Source: Aquabacterium sp. A7-Y (GTDB taxonomy: Bacteria; Pseudomonadota; Gammaproteobacteria; Burkholderiales; Burkholderiaceae_C). From it: a stretch of 64,000 nucleotides of DNA. The first letter of the stretch is position 1. Each line of letters starts with the position of its first letter. Positions 18,826-26,403 of the stretch are shown here, piece by piece. Made by a program: the position numbers and the translations under genes. The stretch spans positions 1 through 64,000 of the forward strand of contig NZ_JAPFBW010000003.1 of the NCBI RefSeq assembly GCF_026153205.1, in the 5' to 3' direction. The notes under the pieces are model-generated. The model searched no databases, was not told where the DNA came from, and saw only the letters and a list, made by a program, of their open reading frames with translations.

Positions 18826-19332
18826 ATGGAGAAAGCGCTGCCCGCCATTCCCGCCAAACGCTACTTCACTATTGGTGAGGTGAGCGAGTTGTGCGGCGTC
18901 AAGCCGTACGTGCTGCGCTATTGGGAACAGGAGTTCACCCAGCTCAAGCCGATGAAGCGGCGCGGCAACCGGCGCTATTACCAGCACCACGAGGTGCTGT
19001 TGATTCGGCGTATCCGGGAGCTGCTGTACGAGCAGGGCTTCACCATCAGCGGCGCGCGCAACCGCCTGGCGGAGATGGGTCAGCATGCCAAGGCCGAACC
19101 GCTCGCGGCGGTGCCCGCCGAAGCGGAGGCCGAGGTGGCGCTGCAGGCCGGCTTGGCCGAGGCCTTGCCCACGCCTGAAGTCATAGAAATCGGCGCGCGC
19201 ATCGAGGCGGCAGTGCAGCCCGACGTGTCGACCCCCGCAGCAGGCGAACTGGCGACGCCGGTGCGTGAGGCCTACAACCTCAGTCAACTTCGACAGGAAC
19301 TGCTGTCGATCCGAATGTTGTTGGCAAGCTAA
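18826..19332 (+). CDS. MerR family transcriptional regulator
   Basis: DNA-binding protein of the MerR type found downstream of ihfA in many proteobacteria; its role is poorly defined. 168 residues from ATG 18826 (MEKALPAIPAKRYF). A TTG at 18802 in frame would add eight residues. The winged helix-turn-helix (YFTIGEVSELCGVKPYVLRYWEQEF, then GNRRYYQHHEVLLIRRI; about 13-80) is clear. The C-terminal half is Ala/Glu-rich and low in complexity, ending in YNLSQLRQELLSIRMLL, a probable helix for dimerisation. The tRNA-Pro promoter overlaps its last codons. Confidence 0.87.
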   Translation: MEKALPAIPAKRYFTIGEVSELCGVKPYVLRYWEQEFTQLKPMKRRGNRRYYQHHEVLLIRRIRELLYEQGFTISGARNRLAEMGQHAKAEPLAAVPAEAEAEVALQAGLAEALPTPEVIEIGARIEAAVQPDVSTPAAGELATPVREAYNLSQLRQELLSIRMLLAS

Positions 19333-19350
19333 GAAAAACCTGTCTATAAT
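19321..19350 (+). promoter_or_regulatory. promoter of tRNA-Pro
   Basis: -35 TTGGCA (19321-19326), 18-bp spacer, consensus -10 TATAAT (19345-19350); the tRNA begins 13 bp after. The -35 lies within the final codons of the MerR gene. Confidence 0.78.
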
Positions 19351-19362
19351 CTAAGACTTCGT

Positions 19363-19439
19363 CGGGGTGTAGCGCAGCCTGGTAGCGCACTTGCATGGGG
19401 TGCAAGGGGTCGCGAGTTCGAATCCCGCCACCCCGACCA
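19363..19439 (+). tRNA. tRNA-Pro (anticodon GGG)
   Basis: 77 nt including encoded CCA (19437-19439). The acceptor stem CGGGGTG/CACCCCG is perfect. The anticodon stem CTTGC/GCAAG encloses loop ATGGGGT, giving anticodon GGG for CCC/CCU proline codons. The T-arm carries GTTCGAATC. It is followed immediately by an intrinsic terminator. Confidence 0.96.
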
Positions 19440-19447
19440 TTAAATCG

Positions 19448-19480
19448 AAGGGTCAGCTCTCAAAAGGAGCTGACCCTTTT
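19448..19480 (+). terminator. terminator of tRNA-Pro
   Basis: GGGTCAGCTC (19450-19459) pairs perfectly with GAGCTGACCC (19467-19476), followed by TTTT. Flanking AA/TT extends the stem. Confidence 0.85.
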
Positions 19481-19529
19481 GACTTTCAGGGCCCATTAGA
19501 AACAGAGGCCTTGCAGTGAACAGCTCACC

Positions 19530-19750
19530 GAGTGCACTCGGGCGTCGCGGCGCACAGCGCACGCTTCGGTCCTCGCCGGCGCGCTTCGCGGCATACAAGC
19601 AGGTGTCGGCGCGGGCGATCAGAGACTCGACGCTTTCACGGGGGACGCGCCTGGGCGATGCCCGCCGAGAAGGTGAAGCGCAGCGTGCCGAGGTGACTGG
19701 CGTAGTCTGGAAGATCGGGCATGGGCTTGGGATGATCGCGGACCAGCATG
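19530..19750 (-). pseudogene. remnant of a GGDEF diguanylate cyclase gene
   Basis: On the minus strand the sequence reads the C-terminal end of a GGDEF domain in two frames. First comes LRFTFSAGIAQA (about 19625-19670). After a run of five C around 19650 the frame must shift by one base to continue as SVESLIARADTCLYAAKRAG (about 19570-19640), the typical GGDEF end. The GGDEF motif and everything N-terminal are missing, and a TGA precedes the fragment. The remnant overlaps nothing functional. It is a truncated, frameshifted leftover, not a gene, and boundaries are approximate. Confidence 0.7.
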
Positions 19751-19808
19751 CCTCACTGCAAGTGGGAAGCGAGGATCGAAGCTCTCCCGCCGGGCGCTCG
19801 GGGCGGGC

Positions 19809-20822
19809 TCAAGCGAGCAGTGCCGCGAGCGCGCCGGCCGCCGTGAGCAGGGCGATGGCGGCGCTCGCCACCTCCCTGCGGCGTGTGGTCAGCCAGAACT
19901 GCAGGCTCGATGAGCGCGCCTTCGCATCGAAGCGGCCATGCGCACCATGGTCGCCCGGCACCGGCGCGTAGAGGTTGTCCTGCCGGCCGGGCGGCAGCGC
20001 TTGCTCGGCCTGCTGGCCGTCGTAACCAGCGCGCGCCAGCAGCCGGTCGATGAAACCGGGAACCAGCTTGGTGCCCAGGGTGGCCTTGACCGCCGGCCAG
20101 CCCACCCAGAGCTCGCGCCGCGGATGCAGGGCGGCCCACACGATGGCCTCGCCCGCCAGTTCGGGCTGGAAGATCGGCGGCACCGGCTGCGGCTGCCGCT
20201 CCATGGTCGTGCGACCCCAGTCGAATTGCGGCGTGTTGAAGGCAGACAGGTGCACCATGGTCACGCGCACGCGGCTGCGGTCATGCAGCAGTTCGCTGCG
20301 CAGCGAATCGGTGAAGCCGCGCAGGGCGGCCTTGGCTGCGCAGTAGGGGGCTTGCAGCGGAATCGAGCGGTAGGCGAGGGCGCTGCCGACCTGCACGATC
20401 ACACCCGAATTACGTGGCTTCATGCGGCGCAGCGCGGCCTGCGTGCCCCACACGGCGCCGAGATAGGTGACCTCGGTGGCGCGCCGGACGTCTTCCGGGC
20501 TGATCTGCTCGATCGGTGCGAAGACCGTGACCATCGCGTTGTTGACCCAGACGTCGATGCGGCCCCAACGCCGTTCGACTTCCGCCGCGGCGGCTTCCAC
20601 CTGGCCGGAGTCCGCGACATCGGTCGGAATCGCCAGCGCAAGGCCGCCTGCCGCGGTGATGTCACGCACGGCTCCGTCGAGCCCGTCCTGGCCGCGCGCG
20701 AGCACGGCGACACGGGCGCCGCGCCTGGCGAAGGCGCAGGCCGTGGCCCGGCCGATGCCGGCCGAGCCGCCAGTGATCACCACGACGAGGGCTTCACTTT
20801 CGGTGTTGCGGGATGTCTGCAT
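19809..20822 (-). CDS. short-chain dehydrogenase/reductase with C-terminal membrane helix
   Basis: NAD(P)-dependent oxidoreductase of unknown substrate. 337 residues from ATG 20822 (MQTSRNTESEALVVVITGG); the 58 residues encoded further upstream lack any family match. The cofactor site TGGSAGIGRA lies at about 18-27, NNAMV stands for the NNAG motif, and the catalytic set ends with YCAAKAALRGF (YxxxK). Beyond the usual 250 residues it has an extension ending in a hydrophobic helix of about 20 residues, which suggests membrane attachment. It is divergent from the DUF2007-like gene, with 92 bp between the starts. Confidence 0.83.
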   Translation of the reverse strand: MQTSRNTESEALVVVITGGSAGIGRATACAFARRGARVAVLARGQDGLDGAVRDITAAGGLALAIPTDVADSGQVEAAAAEVERRWGRIDVWVNNAMVTVFAPIEQISPEDVRRATEVTYLGAVWGTQAALRRMKPRNSGVIVQVGSALAYRSIPLQAPYCAAKAALRGFTDSLRSELLHDRSRVRVTMVHLSAFNTPQFDWGRTTMERQPQPVPPIFQPELAGEAIVWAALHPRRELWVGWPAVKATLGTKLVPGFIDRLLARAGYDGQQAEQALPPGRQDNLYAPVPGDHGAHGRFDAKARSSSLQFWLTTRRREVASAAIALLTAAGALAALLA

Positions 20823-20914
20823 GCCGACGCTGCAGGCAATCGCTGTTCCTTTCCCCAGCGCACGCAAGTGCGCCGGAAAGTGAGACAGTTCCACCCTCAC
20901 TGTCACCGAGAACC

Positions 20915-21706
20915 ATGAAGACCGTCTACCAAGCTGCGAACGGGGTCGAGGCCCACATGATCGTCGACCTGTTGAAGCAGGAGGGTGTGTCGGCACACAT
21001 CCACGGCGAACACCTGCAGGGGGCCATCGGGGAACTGCCGGCCAGCGGTCTCGTGAGGGTCGCGGTCGACGACGCCGATGTCGAGCGGGCGCGCGAGACC
21101 ATCGCCCGCTGGGAGGCGACTCAGCCGGAGGAGCCGAAACAGGACGTCCCCGCGCGCCGCTCGCGCGGCTTCACGGGTTTCCTGCTGGGCCTGGTCCTCG
21201 GGGTCGCGGCGTGTTATGCCGCGTTTCGCGCGCCGGTGGAGGTCGACGGCATCGACCACAACCGCGACGGCGTGCTGGACGACCGGTGGACCTTTTCCCC
21301 CACCGGTCGGCCCGTGAAAAACGAGGTCGACCGCAATCTCGACGGCAAGACGGACTATGCCTCCCTCTTCGACGAGCGGGGGCTGATCGTCTCCGGCACA
21401 TCGGACGACAACTTCGATGGCGTGTTCGAGACGCGTGCGATCTACCGGCAGGGCAACCTCATGCTGACCGAAGCGGATACCGACGGCGACGGCTACTCCG
21501 ATCTGCGCTCGGATTTCCGGGACGGTGTGCTGTGGTCGACCGAGTACGTCGACCCGTCTACCGGCCGAGCGGCGCGGGTCGAATACTTCCGGCTCGGCAA
21601 GCTGGCGCGGGCCGACATCGACACCGACCGCGACGGTCGTCTCGACACCCGCGTGCCTTACTCGCCGCTGGGCGAGGAGGGGCCCCGCCAGCGCATCGAC
21701 GGATGA
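20915..21706 (+). CDS. DUF2007-like membrane protein with DxDxDG repeats
   Basis: Not assigned to a known function. 263 residues. Residues 1-68 resemble the DUF2007 putative signal-transducing domain (TVYQAANGVEAHMIVDLLKQ, ferredoxin-like fold). A Gly-rich transmembrane helix follows at about 85-104. The rest carries calcium-loop-like motifs at 114 (DHNRDG), 139 (DRNLDG), 164 (DDNFDG), 188 (DTDGDG) and 236 (DTDRDG), a spacing of 24-25 residues, with a degenerate unit at about 213. The topology should place the repeats outside the cytoplasm. The ATG at 20915 is chosen since MKTVYQA starts the domain. It may be a calcium-responsive envelope sensor, which is inference. Confidence 0.75.
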   Translation: MKTVYQAANGVEAHMIVDLLKQEGVSAHIHGEHLQGAIGELPASGLVRVAVDDADVERARETIARWEATQPEEPKQDVPARRSRGFTGFLLGLVLGVAACYAAFRAPVEVDGIDHNRDGVLDDRWTFSPTGRPVKNEVDRNLDGKTDYASLFDERGLIVSGTSDDNFDGVFETRAIYRQGNLMLTEADTDGDGYSDLRSDFRDGVLWSTEYVDPSTGRAARVEYFRLGKLARADIDTDRDGRLDTRVPYSPLGEEGPRQRIDG

Positions 21707-21834
21707 AGGCGAACGCCGCTGGCGGGCTGAGACGGCGTTTTAAGCCGGTTGTCAACCGGATCTGATCAAGGCCGGCGCTGTTTACGGGATTCCCCTAGTC
21801 GAGAGACCTCCTTCTCCTGCCGAAAAAGGGAGGG

Positions 21835-21856
21835 CGTATCGATATCAATCGATACG
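21835..21856. promoter_or_regulatory. inverted repeat ahead of the Cache-protein gene
   Basis: Arms CGTATCGAT (21835-21843) and ATCGATACG (21848-21856) are perfect 9-bp complements around ATCA. They lie 90 bp upstream of the gene at 21946. A second small dyad, CCGGTT-GTC-AACCGG, is at 21745-21759. The first looks like an operator and the second like part of a 3' hairpin of the preceding gene. Confidence 0.45.
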
Positions 21857-21945
21857 TTCCGCGCTCCGCGGCAGGTCGTGACAGCACCGACGCAGAGCGC
21901 TTGTGCAGTGAGTCGCGCAAGGGTTAAGCGCAGAGGGAGATCTTC

Positions 21946-22410
21946 ATGAAGTGGTTCGCCAAGCTGATGTCGGCCGTTCTTCTCACCGCCCTGTCCATGG
22001 GGGCGGCGCAAGCAGCCGGCGAGAAGGGCACGGCCAAGGAGGCCGAGGCCATGACGAAAAAAGCCGTGGCCTACTACAAGGAGCATGGCGCCGAGAAAGC
22101 GTTTGCGGAATTCAACAAGCCTGACGGGCAGTTCCGTGACCGCGACCTCTACATCTTCGTCTACGACAAGAAGGGCACCGTGCTGTCGATCGGCAGCAAT
22201 CCCAAGCTGATCGGCAAGAACCTGATCGACATGAAGGACGTCGATGGCAAGCCCATCATCCGCGGCTTCATCGACATCGCCTTCGGGCCGGCGGGCAAGG
22301 GCTGGTGGGACTACAAGTGGCCCAACCCGGTCACCAAGGCGGTCGAGCCGAAGTCGAGCTACATCGAAGGCGTGGGCGACGTGTTGATCGGCTGTGGCAT
22401 CTACAAGTAA
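21946..22410 (+). CDS. secreted single-Cache-domain protein
   Basis: Probable periplasmic ligand-binding protein. 154 residues, with a signal peptide at 1-23 (AQAA at the cleavage region). The rest is a compact Cache domain of the type seen in chemoreceptor and kinase sensor regions: AYYKEHGAEKAFAEFNKPDGQF, DLYIFVYDKKGTVLSIGSNP, NLIDMKDVDGKPIIRGFID, GWWDYKWPNP. No membrane anchor or output domain is present. It sits 72 bp upstream of a chemoreceptor gene in the same orientation, suggesting that it supplies the sensing function. The ATG at 21946 follows AGGGAG. Confidence 0.85.
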   Translation: MKWFAKLMSAVLLTALSMGAAQAAGEKGTAKEAEAMTKKAVAYYKEHGAEKAFAEFNKPDGQFRDRDLYIFVYDKKGTVLSIGSNPKLIGKNLIDMKDVDGKPIIRGFIDIAFGPAGKGWWDYKWPNPVTKAVEPKSSYIEGVGDVLIGCGIYK

Positions 22411-22482
22411 ACAGCTGCGTAGAGAGAGAAAAGGCAGCCGGGGGCTTCGAGGCCGCCCGGCTGTTCGAGCAAGGAGGCAATC

Positions 22483-24030
22483 ATGTGGCTCAGAAACATG
22501 CGCATCGGGACGCGGCTCTACCTGGGCTTCGGCCTGGCGATCCTGATGCTGGCCGCCGCGCTGCTGATCGCCGGCGTCGTCGGCCACCGGGACCGCAGCC
22601 GGCTGGTGCACGGGCTGGACCGCTCGGCCGAAAAGGCCGGGCTGGCGCTGGCGATGCGGACGTCCATCCTCGCGAGTGCGGTGGGCATGCGCAATCTGGT
22701 GCTGCAGGGTGAGGTCGGCCCGATCCAGCAGGAGGAGCAGAAGGTGCGCGAGCACCTCAAGGCCTTCCAGCAAGCGCGTGCCCGGCTGGTCGAGATCGGC
22801 GGCCTGTCGGCCACCGAGCAGCAGACCCTCGACGCGCTGCTCAAGCTGGAGAACGAGCTGCAGCATCCCTTCACCCAGGCCGTCGCGCTGTCGCTGGCGT
22901 TCGACAGCGAGGCGGCCATCGGCGTGATGAACAAGCAGGTCGACCCGCTGCAGCAGAAGCTGCTGGCGCGCCTGGGCGAGTTCGCTGACCTGCAGACGCA
23001 GCAGACCAAGGAACTGTTCGAGGCCGCGGAAGCCTCGGGCCAGGACGTCAACCGGCTGATGACCGTGGTGGGTGTGATCGCCGGGCTGGCCGCGGCTGCG
23101 GCCGCGGTGGTCATCACGCGCAGCATCAAGGGCCCGCTGGCCGAGGCGGTGGTGGTGCTGCATCGCATCTCGCGCGGCGACCTCAGCCGAATGGCCGAGG
23201 ACCGCGGACGCGACGAGGTCGCCCAGGTGCTGGCGGCGCTGGGCGCGATGACACGCGACCTGACCGCGATGGTCCAGCGCGTGCGGGAATCCTCCGACAC
23301 GATCGCGCTGGCCTCGCGCGAGATCGCCAGCGGCAACAGCGATCTCTCGGCCCGCACCGAAAGCCAGGCCGCGGGCCTGCAGCAGACGGCTGCCTCGCTG
23401 CAGCAGCTCACCGACCGCGTCAGGATCAACGCCGAGCATGCCCGCAACGCCAATTCGCTGGCGGTCGCGGCGGCCGGCGAGGCGGAGGCCGGCGGCAAGC
23501 TGATGGGTGAGGTGGTCGGCACGATGGACTCCATCCAGTCGGCCTCGACGCGCGTCAACGACATCATTGGCGTGATCGACGGCATCGCCTTCCAGACCAA
23601 CATCCTGGCGCTCAACGCGGCGGTCGAAGCCGCGCGGGCCGGCGAGCATGGCCGCGGCTTCGCGGTGGTCGCGGCCGAGGTCCGGGTGCTGGCGCAGCGC
23701 TCGGCGAGCGCGGCCAAGGAGATCAAGGGCCTGATCGCCGAGTCCGGCGACCGCGTGCGCGACGGGGCGCAACTGGTGTCCCGCGCCGGCCGCACCATGG
23801 AGGAAATCGTGCGCGGCATCAAGGCGGTCACCGAGGCCGTGGGCAGCATCACCCACTCCAGCCACGAGCAGGCCGAGGGCATCGAGCAGGTCAACGTGGC
23901 CGTCGAGCAGATGGACCACGGCACCCAGCAGAACGCGGCCCTGGTCGAGCAGTCGGCCGCTTCGGCGATGAGCCTGCAGGGCCAGGCGGCGCGCCTGGTC
24001 GAGGCGGTGGCGGTCTTCAAGACCGCCTGA
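22483..24030 (+). CDS. methyl-accepting chemotaxis protein
   Basis: Transmembrane chemoreceptor signalling through CheA/CheW. 515 residues. TM1 spans about 10-33 (GFGLAILMLAAALLIAGVVG), followed by a helical periplasmic four-helix-bundle-like region of ~155 residues. TM2 is near 190-208 (VIAGLAAAAAAVVIT), then come HAMP and a long coiled coil. The highly conserved tip IDGIAFQTNILALNAAVEAA precedes GRGFAVVAAEVRVLA. There is no C-terminal NWETF pentapeptide. The upstream secreted Cache protein may act with it. Confidence 0.92.
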   Translation: MWLRNMRIGTRLYLGFGLAILMLAAALLIAGVVGHRDRSRLVHGLDRSAEKAGLALAMRTSILASAVGMRNLVLQGEVGPIQQEEQKVREHLKAFQQARARLVEIGGLSATEQQTLDALLKLENELQHPFTQAVALSLAFDSEAAIGVMNKQVDPLQQKLLARLGEFADLQTQQTKELFEAAEASGQDVNRLMTVVGVIAGLAAAAAAVVITRSIKGPLAEAVVVLHRISRGDLSRMAEDRGRDEVAQVLAALGAMTRDLTAMVQRVRESSDTIALASREIASGNSDLSARTESQAAGLQQTAASLQQLTDRVRINAEHARNANSLAVAAAGEAEAGGKLMGEVVGTMDSIQSASTRVNDIIGVIDGIAFQTNILALNAAVEAARAGEHGRGFAVVAAEVRVLAQRSASAAKEIKGLIAESGDRVRDGAQLVSRAGRTMEEIVRGIKAVTEAVGSITHSSHEQAEGIEQVNVAVEQMDHGTQQNAALVEQSAASAMSLQGQAARLVEAVAVFKTA

Positions 24031-24173
24031 GCGGGGCCGGCCGCTTCGGCGCCAGAAGCGTCGCGGTCCCTGCCGTATGTCACGCGGGCACCAGCGGGAA
24101 GAGGGTTCCACCTGATCCCCGCTCGATGAAACAGGTTGCAACATCGGCGGCAACTACAACGTCGGAGACAACC

Positions 24174-25370
24174 ATGACACGGGCTCGACTGCTGCTTGCC
24201 GCCTTTTTGACCTCGCTGACCGGGCTTGCCGCTGCGCAGACCCCGCAGCCCCTGCGTGTGGGTTTCGTCTGCCCGCTCAGCGGCGGCTCCCAGGAGTTCG
24301 GCAACAGCGCGCGCCTCGGCGCCGAACTGGCGGTCAAGGAAATCAACGAGGTCGGTGGCTACCTGGGCCGCCAGGTCGAGCTGGTGGCGCGTGACGACAA
24401 GGGCGACCCCGACGAAGGCCGCCGGCAGGCCGAGGACCTGGTGCTCAAGCAGAAGGTCGACTTCACGGTCGGCTATTGCAACACCGGCGTGGCGCTGAAG
24501 TCGCTGGACCTGTTCCAGGACAACAAGCACCTGCTAATGGTGCCGGTGGCGACCGGCTCGGCCGTCACCGCGAAGTACCCGGCCGACAAGAGCTACATCT
24601 TCCGCATGTCGGCGCGCGACACGCTGCAGGCGGCCTTCCTGGTCGACGAGATCGTCAAGCGCGGTTTTACGCGCATCGCGGTGTTCGCCGACACCACCGG
24701 CTACGGCGAGGGCGGGCTCAGGGACGTCGAGAAGTTCCTGGCCGAGAAGCAGCTCAAGCCCGTCTATACGGCGCGTTTCGACCTCGGGGTGCGCCGGCTC
24801 ACCGAGCAGGTGCAGCAGGCCCGCGCCGCCGGGGCCGAGGTCATCCTCGGCTACACCATCGGCGCGGAGATGGCGGTGCTGGCCGAGGCGCGCGCCCAGG
24901 CGCGCTTCGACGCTCCGCTGTATGGCCCCTGGACCTTGTCCTTCCGCACCTTGCCCGAGCGCGCCGGCCCCGCCGTCGAGGGGGCGATGATGGTGCAGAC
25001 CATCATCCAGGACCTGTCCAACGAGCGGCGCGCTTCTTTCCTCGCCCGCCTCAAGCGCCATGCCGGGGCGCAACCCCTGGGCTCGCTGATGGCGGCGGCC
25101 CAGACCTACGATGCGGTGCACCTGATGATGCGGGTCGTGTTCCAGACCCGCGGCAACACCTCGGCCGATGCGCTGAAGCAGGCGCTGGAGAACCTCGACC
25201 GGTCCTATGCCGGGGTGGTGACGAGCTACGACCGGCCCTTCTCGGCCGCCGACCACGATGCCTTCTCGCGCAACATGATCTGGCTGGGCGTCTGGCGCAA
25301 GGGCGAGATCCAGTTCTACTATCCCGACGACGCCAAGCGCTCCAGCTTCATCCGGCGCAAGGAGTCCTGA
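24174..25370 (+). CDS. HAAT-family ABC substrate-binding protein (first of two)
   Basis: Periplasmic type I binding protein of the LivJ/LivK class. 398 residues from ATG 24174, preceded by GGAGACAACC. The frame is open further upstream but lacks a signal peptide there. The signal peptide (about 1-21, ending LAAAQ) precedes LRVGFVCPLSGGSQEFG, KEINEVGGYLGRQVEL and VDFTVGYCNTGVALKS, all typical of branched-chain amino-acid or aromatic/carboxylate receptors. It is clearly paralogous to the protein at 26404. It is 12 bp upstream of a LysR gene. The substrate is unknown. Confidence 0.9.
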   Translation: MTRARLLLAAFLTSLTGLAAAQTPQPLRVGFVCPLSGGSQEFGNSARLGAELAVKEINEVGGYLGRQVELVARDDKGDPDEGRRQAEDLVLKQKVDFTVGYCNTGVALKSLDLFQDNKHLLMVPVATGSAVTAKYPADKSYIFRMSARDTLQAAFLVDEIVKRGFTRIAVFADTTGYGEGGLRDVEKFLAEKQLKPVYTARFDLGVRRLTEQVQQARAAGAEVILGYTIGAEMAVLAEARAQARFDAPLYGPWTLSFRTLPERAGPAVEGAMMVQTIIQDLSNERRASFLARLKRHAGAQPLGSLMAAAQTYDAVHLMMRVVFQTRGNTSADALKQALENLDRSYAGVVTSYDRPFSAADHDAFSRNMIWLGVWRKGEIQFYYPDDAKRSSFIRRKES

Positions 25371-25382
25371 GCGGCGGCTTCC

Positions 25383-26264
25383 ATGAGCGGACACCGGATC
25401 CCGCCCATCCAGGGCCTGCTGGCTTTCGAAGCCCTCGCGCGGCTGCGCAGCGGTACGCTGGCCGCCGAGGAGCTGAACGTCACGCCCAGCGCGGTCAGCC
25501 ACCGCATCCGGCAGTTGGAGTCGCAGCTCGGGATCAAGCTGTTCTCCCGTGGCGACTTCACGCTGACGACCGACGGTGCCGCCTATCTCGCGCGCGTGCG
25601 CGAGGCGCTGACGGCCCTGCAGCAGGTGCCGGGCCGCAGCGCCAGCGGCGGCGCGACCCGGCTGCGCGTGGCGGTCACGCCGACCTTCTCGCGTCAGCTG
25701 TTGTTGCCGCGGCTGGCGCTGTTCCGGCACGCCTACCCCGACATCGACCTGATCCTGCAGGTCACCATTCCGATGCTCAACGTGACGGCCGAGGAGGCCG
25801 ACATCGAGCTGCGTTTCGGCACCGGTCCCTACCCGGACCGCGAGTCGGTGCGGCTGCAGTCGGACACCGTGTGTCCGGTCTGCAGCCCCGAATACCTCAA
25901 CACCGCGGGCCCCTTCGACGGCTTCCAGAGCGACGAGACGGTGGGCCGTGCCCGGCTGATCCGCTGTCCGCTGGAGCCCTGGCGTACCTGGTTCACCGAG
26001 TGCGGGCTCACGCTCACAGAGCCGCGTGAAGGGGCCCAGTTCAACGACATCGGGCTGGTGCTGGATGCCGCGGTGGCGGGCTTCGGCGTCGCCCTGATGC
26101 GCATGAAGCTGGGCGCGGCCTGGCTCGACAACGGCCGGCTGGTGCGCCTGTCGGAGCGCCAGGTGGCCTCGCCCAACCACTATTTCCTGTGCTGGCAGCC
26201 CGGTGCGCTGGAGCGCTGGGAATGTGCCGCCTTCGTCGAGTGGATGAAACAGTCGCTCGGCTGA
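25383..26264 (+). CDS. LysR family transcriptional regulator
   Basis: 293 residues. The N-terminal winged helix (PPIQGLLAFEALARLRSGTLAAEELNVTPSAVSHRIRQLE, about 6-60) is followed by the periplasmic-binding-protein-like effector domain (RLRVAVTPTFSRQLLLPRLALFRH onward). The VSHRIRQLE phrasing and the size are like GcvA-type regulators. Unusually, it is not divergent but lies between two paralogous binding-protein genes on the same strand, 12 bp after the first. It is a likely regulator of the transport/lut operon that follows. Confidence 0.9.
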   Translation: MSGHRIPPIQGLLAFEALARLRSGTLAAEELNVTPSAVSHRIRQLESQLGIKLFSRGDFTLTTDGAAYLARVREALTALQQVPGRSASGGATRLRVAVTPTFSRQLLLPRLALFRHAYPDIDLILQVTIPMLNVTAEEADIELRFGTGPYPDRESVRLQSDTVCPVCSPEYLNTAGPFDGFQSDETVGRARLIRCPLEPWRTWFTECGLTLTEPREGAQFNDIGLVLDAAVAGFGVALMRMKLGAAWLDNGRLVRLSERQVASPNHYFLCWQPGALERWECAAFVEWMKQSLG

Positions 26265-26403
26265 GAGCGGTGTCGCGCGTCGCTTGAAAATCGCTCAAGC
26301 GCGCGCCCAAGAAGTTTCAACCGGCAGCTGTCGCGTCTTCCTAAAGTGGCTACGCAGAGACGGGGATCACACCCGCTCGCCACCACCCAAGGAGACAGAC
26401 AGC

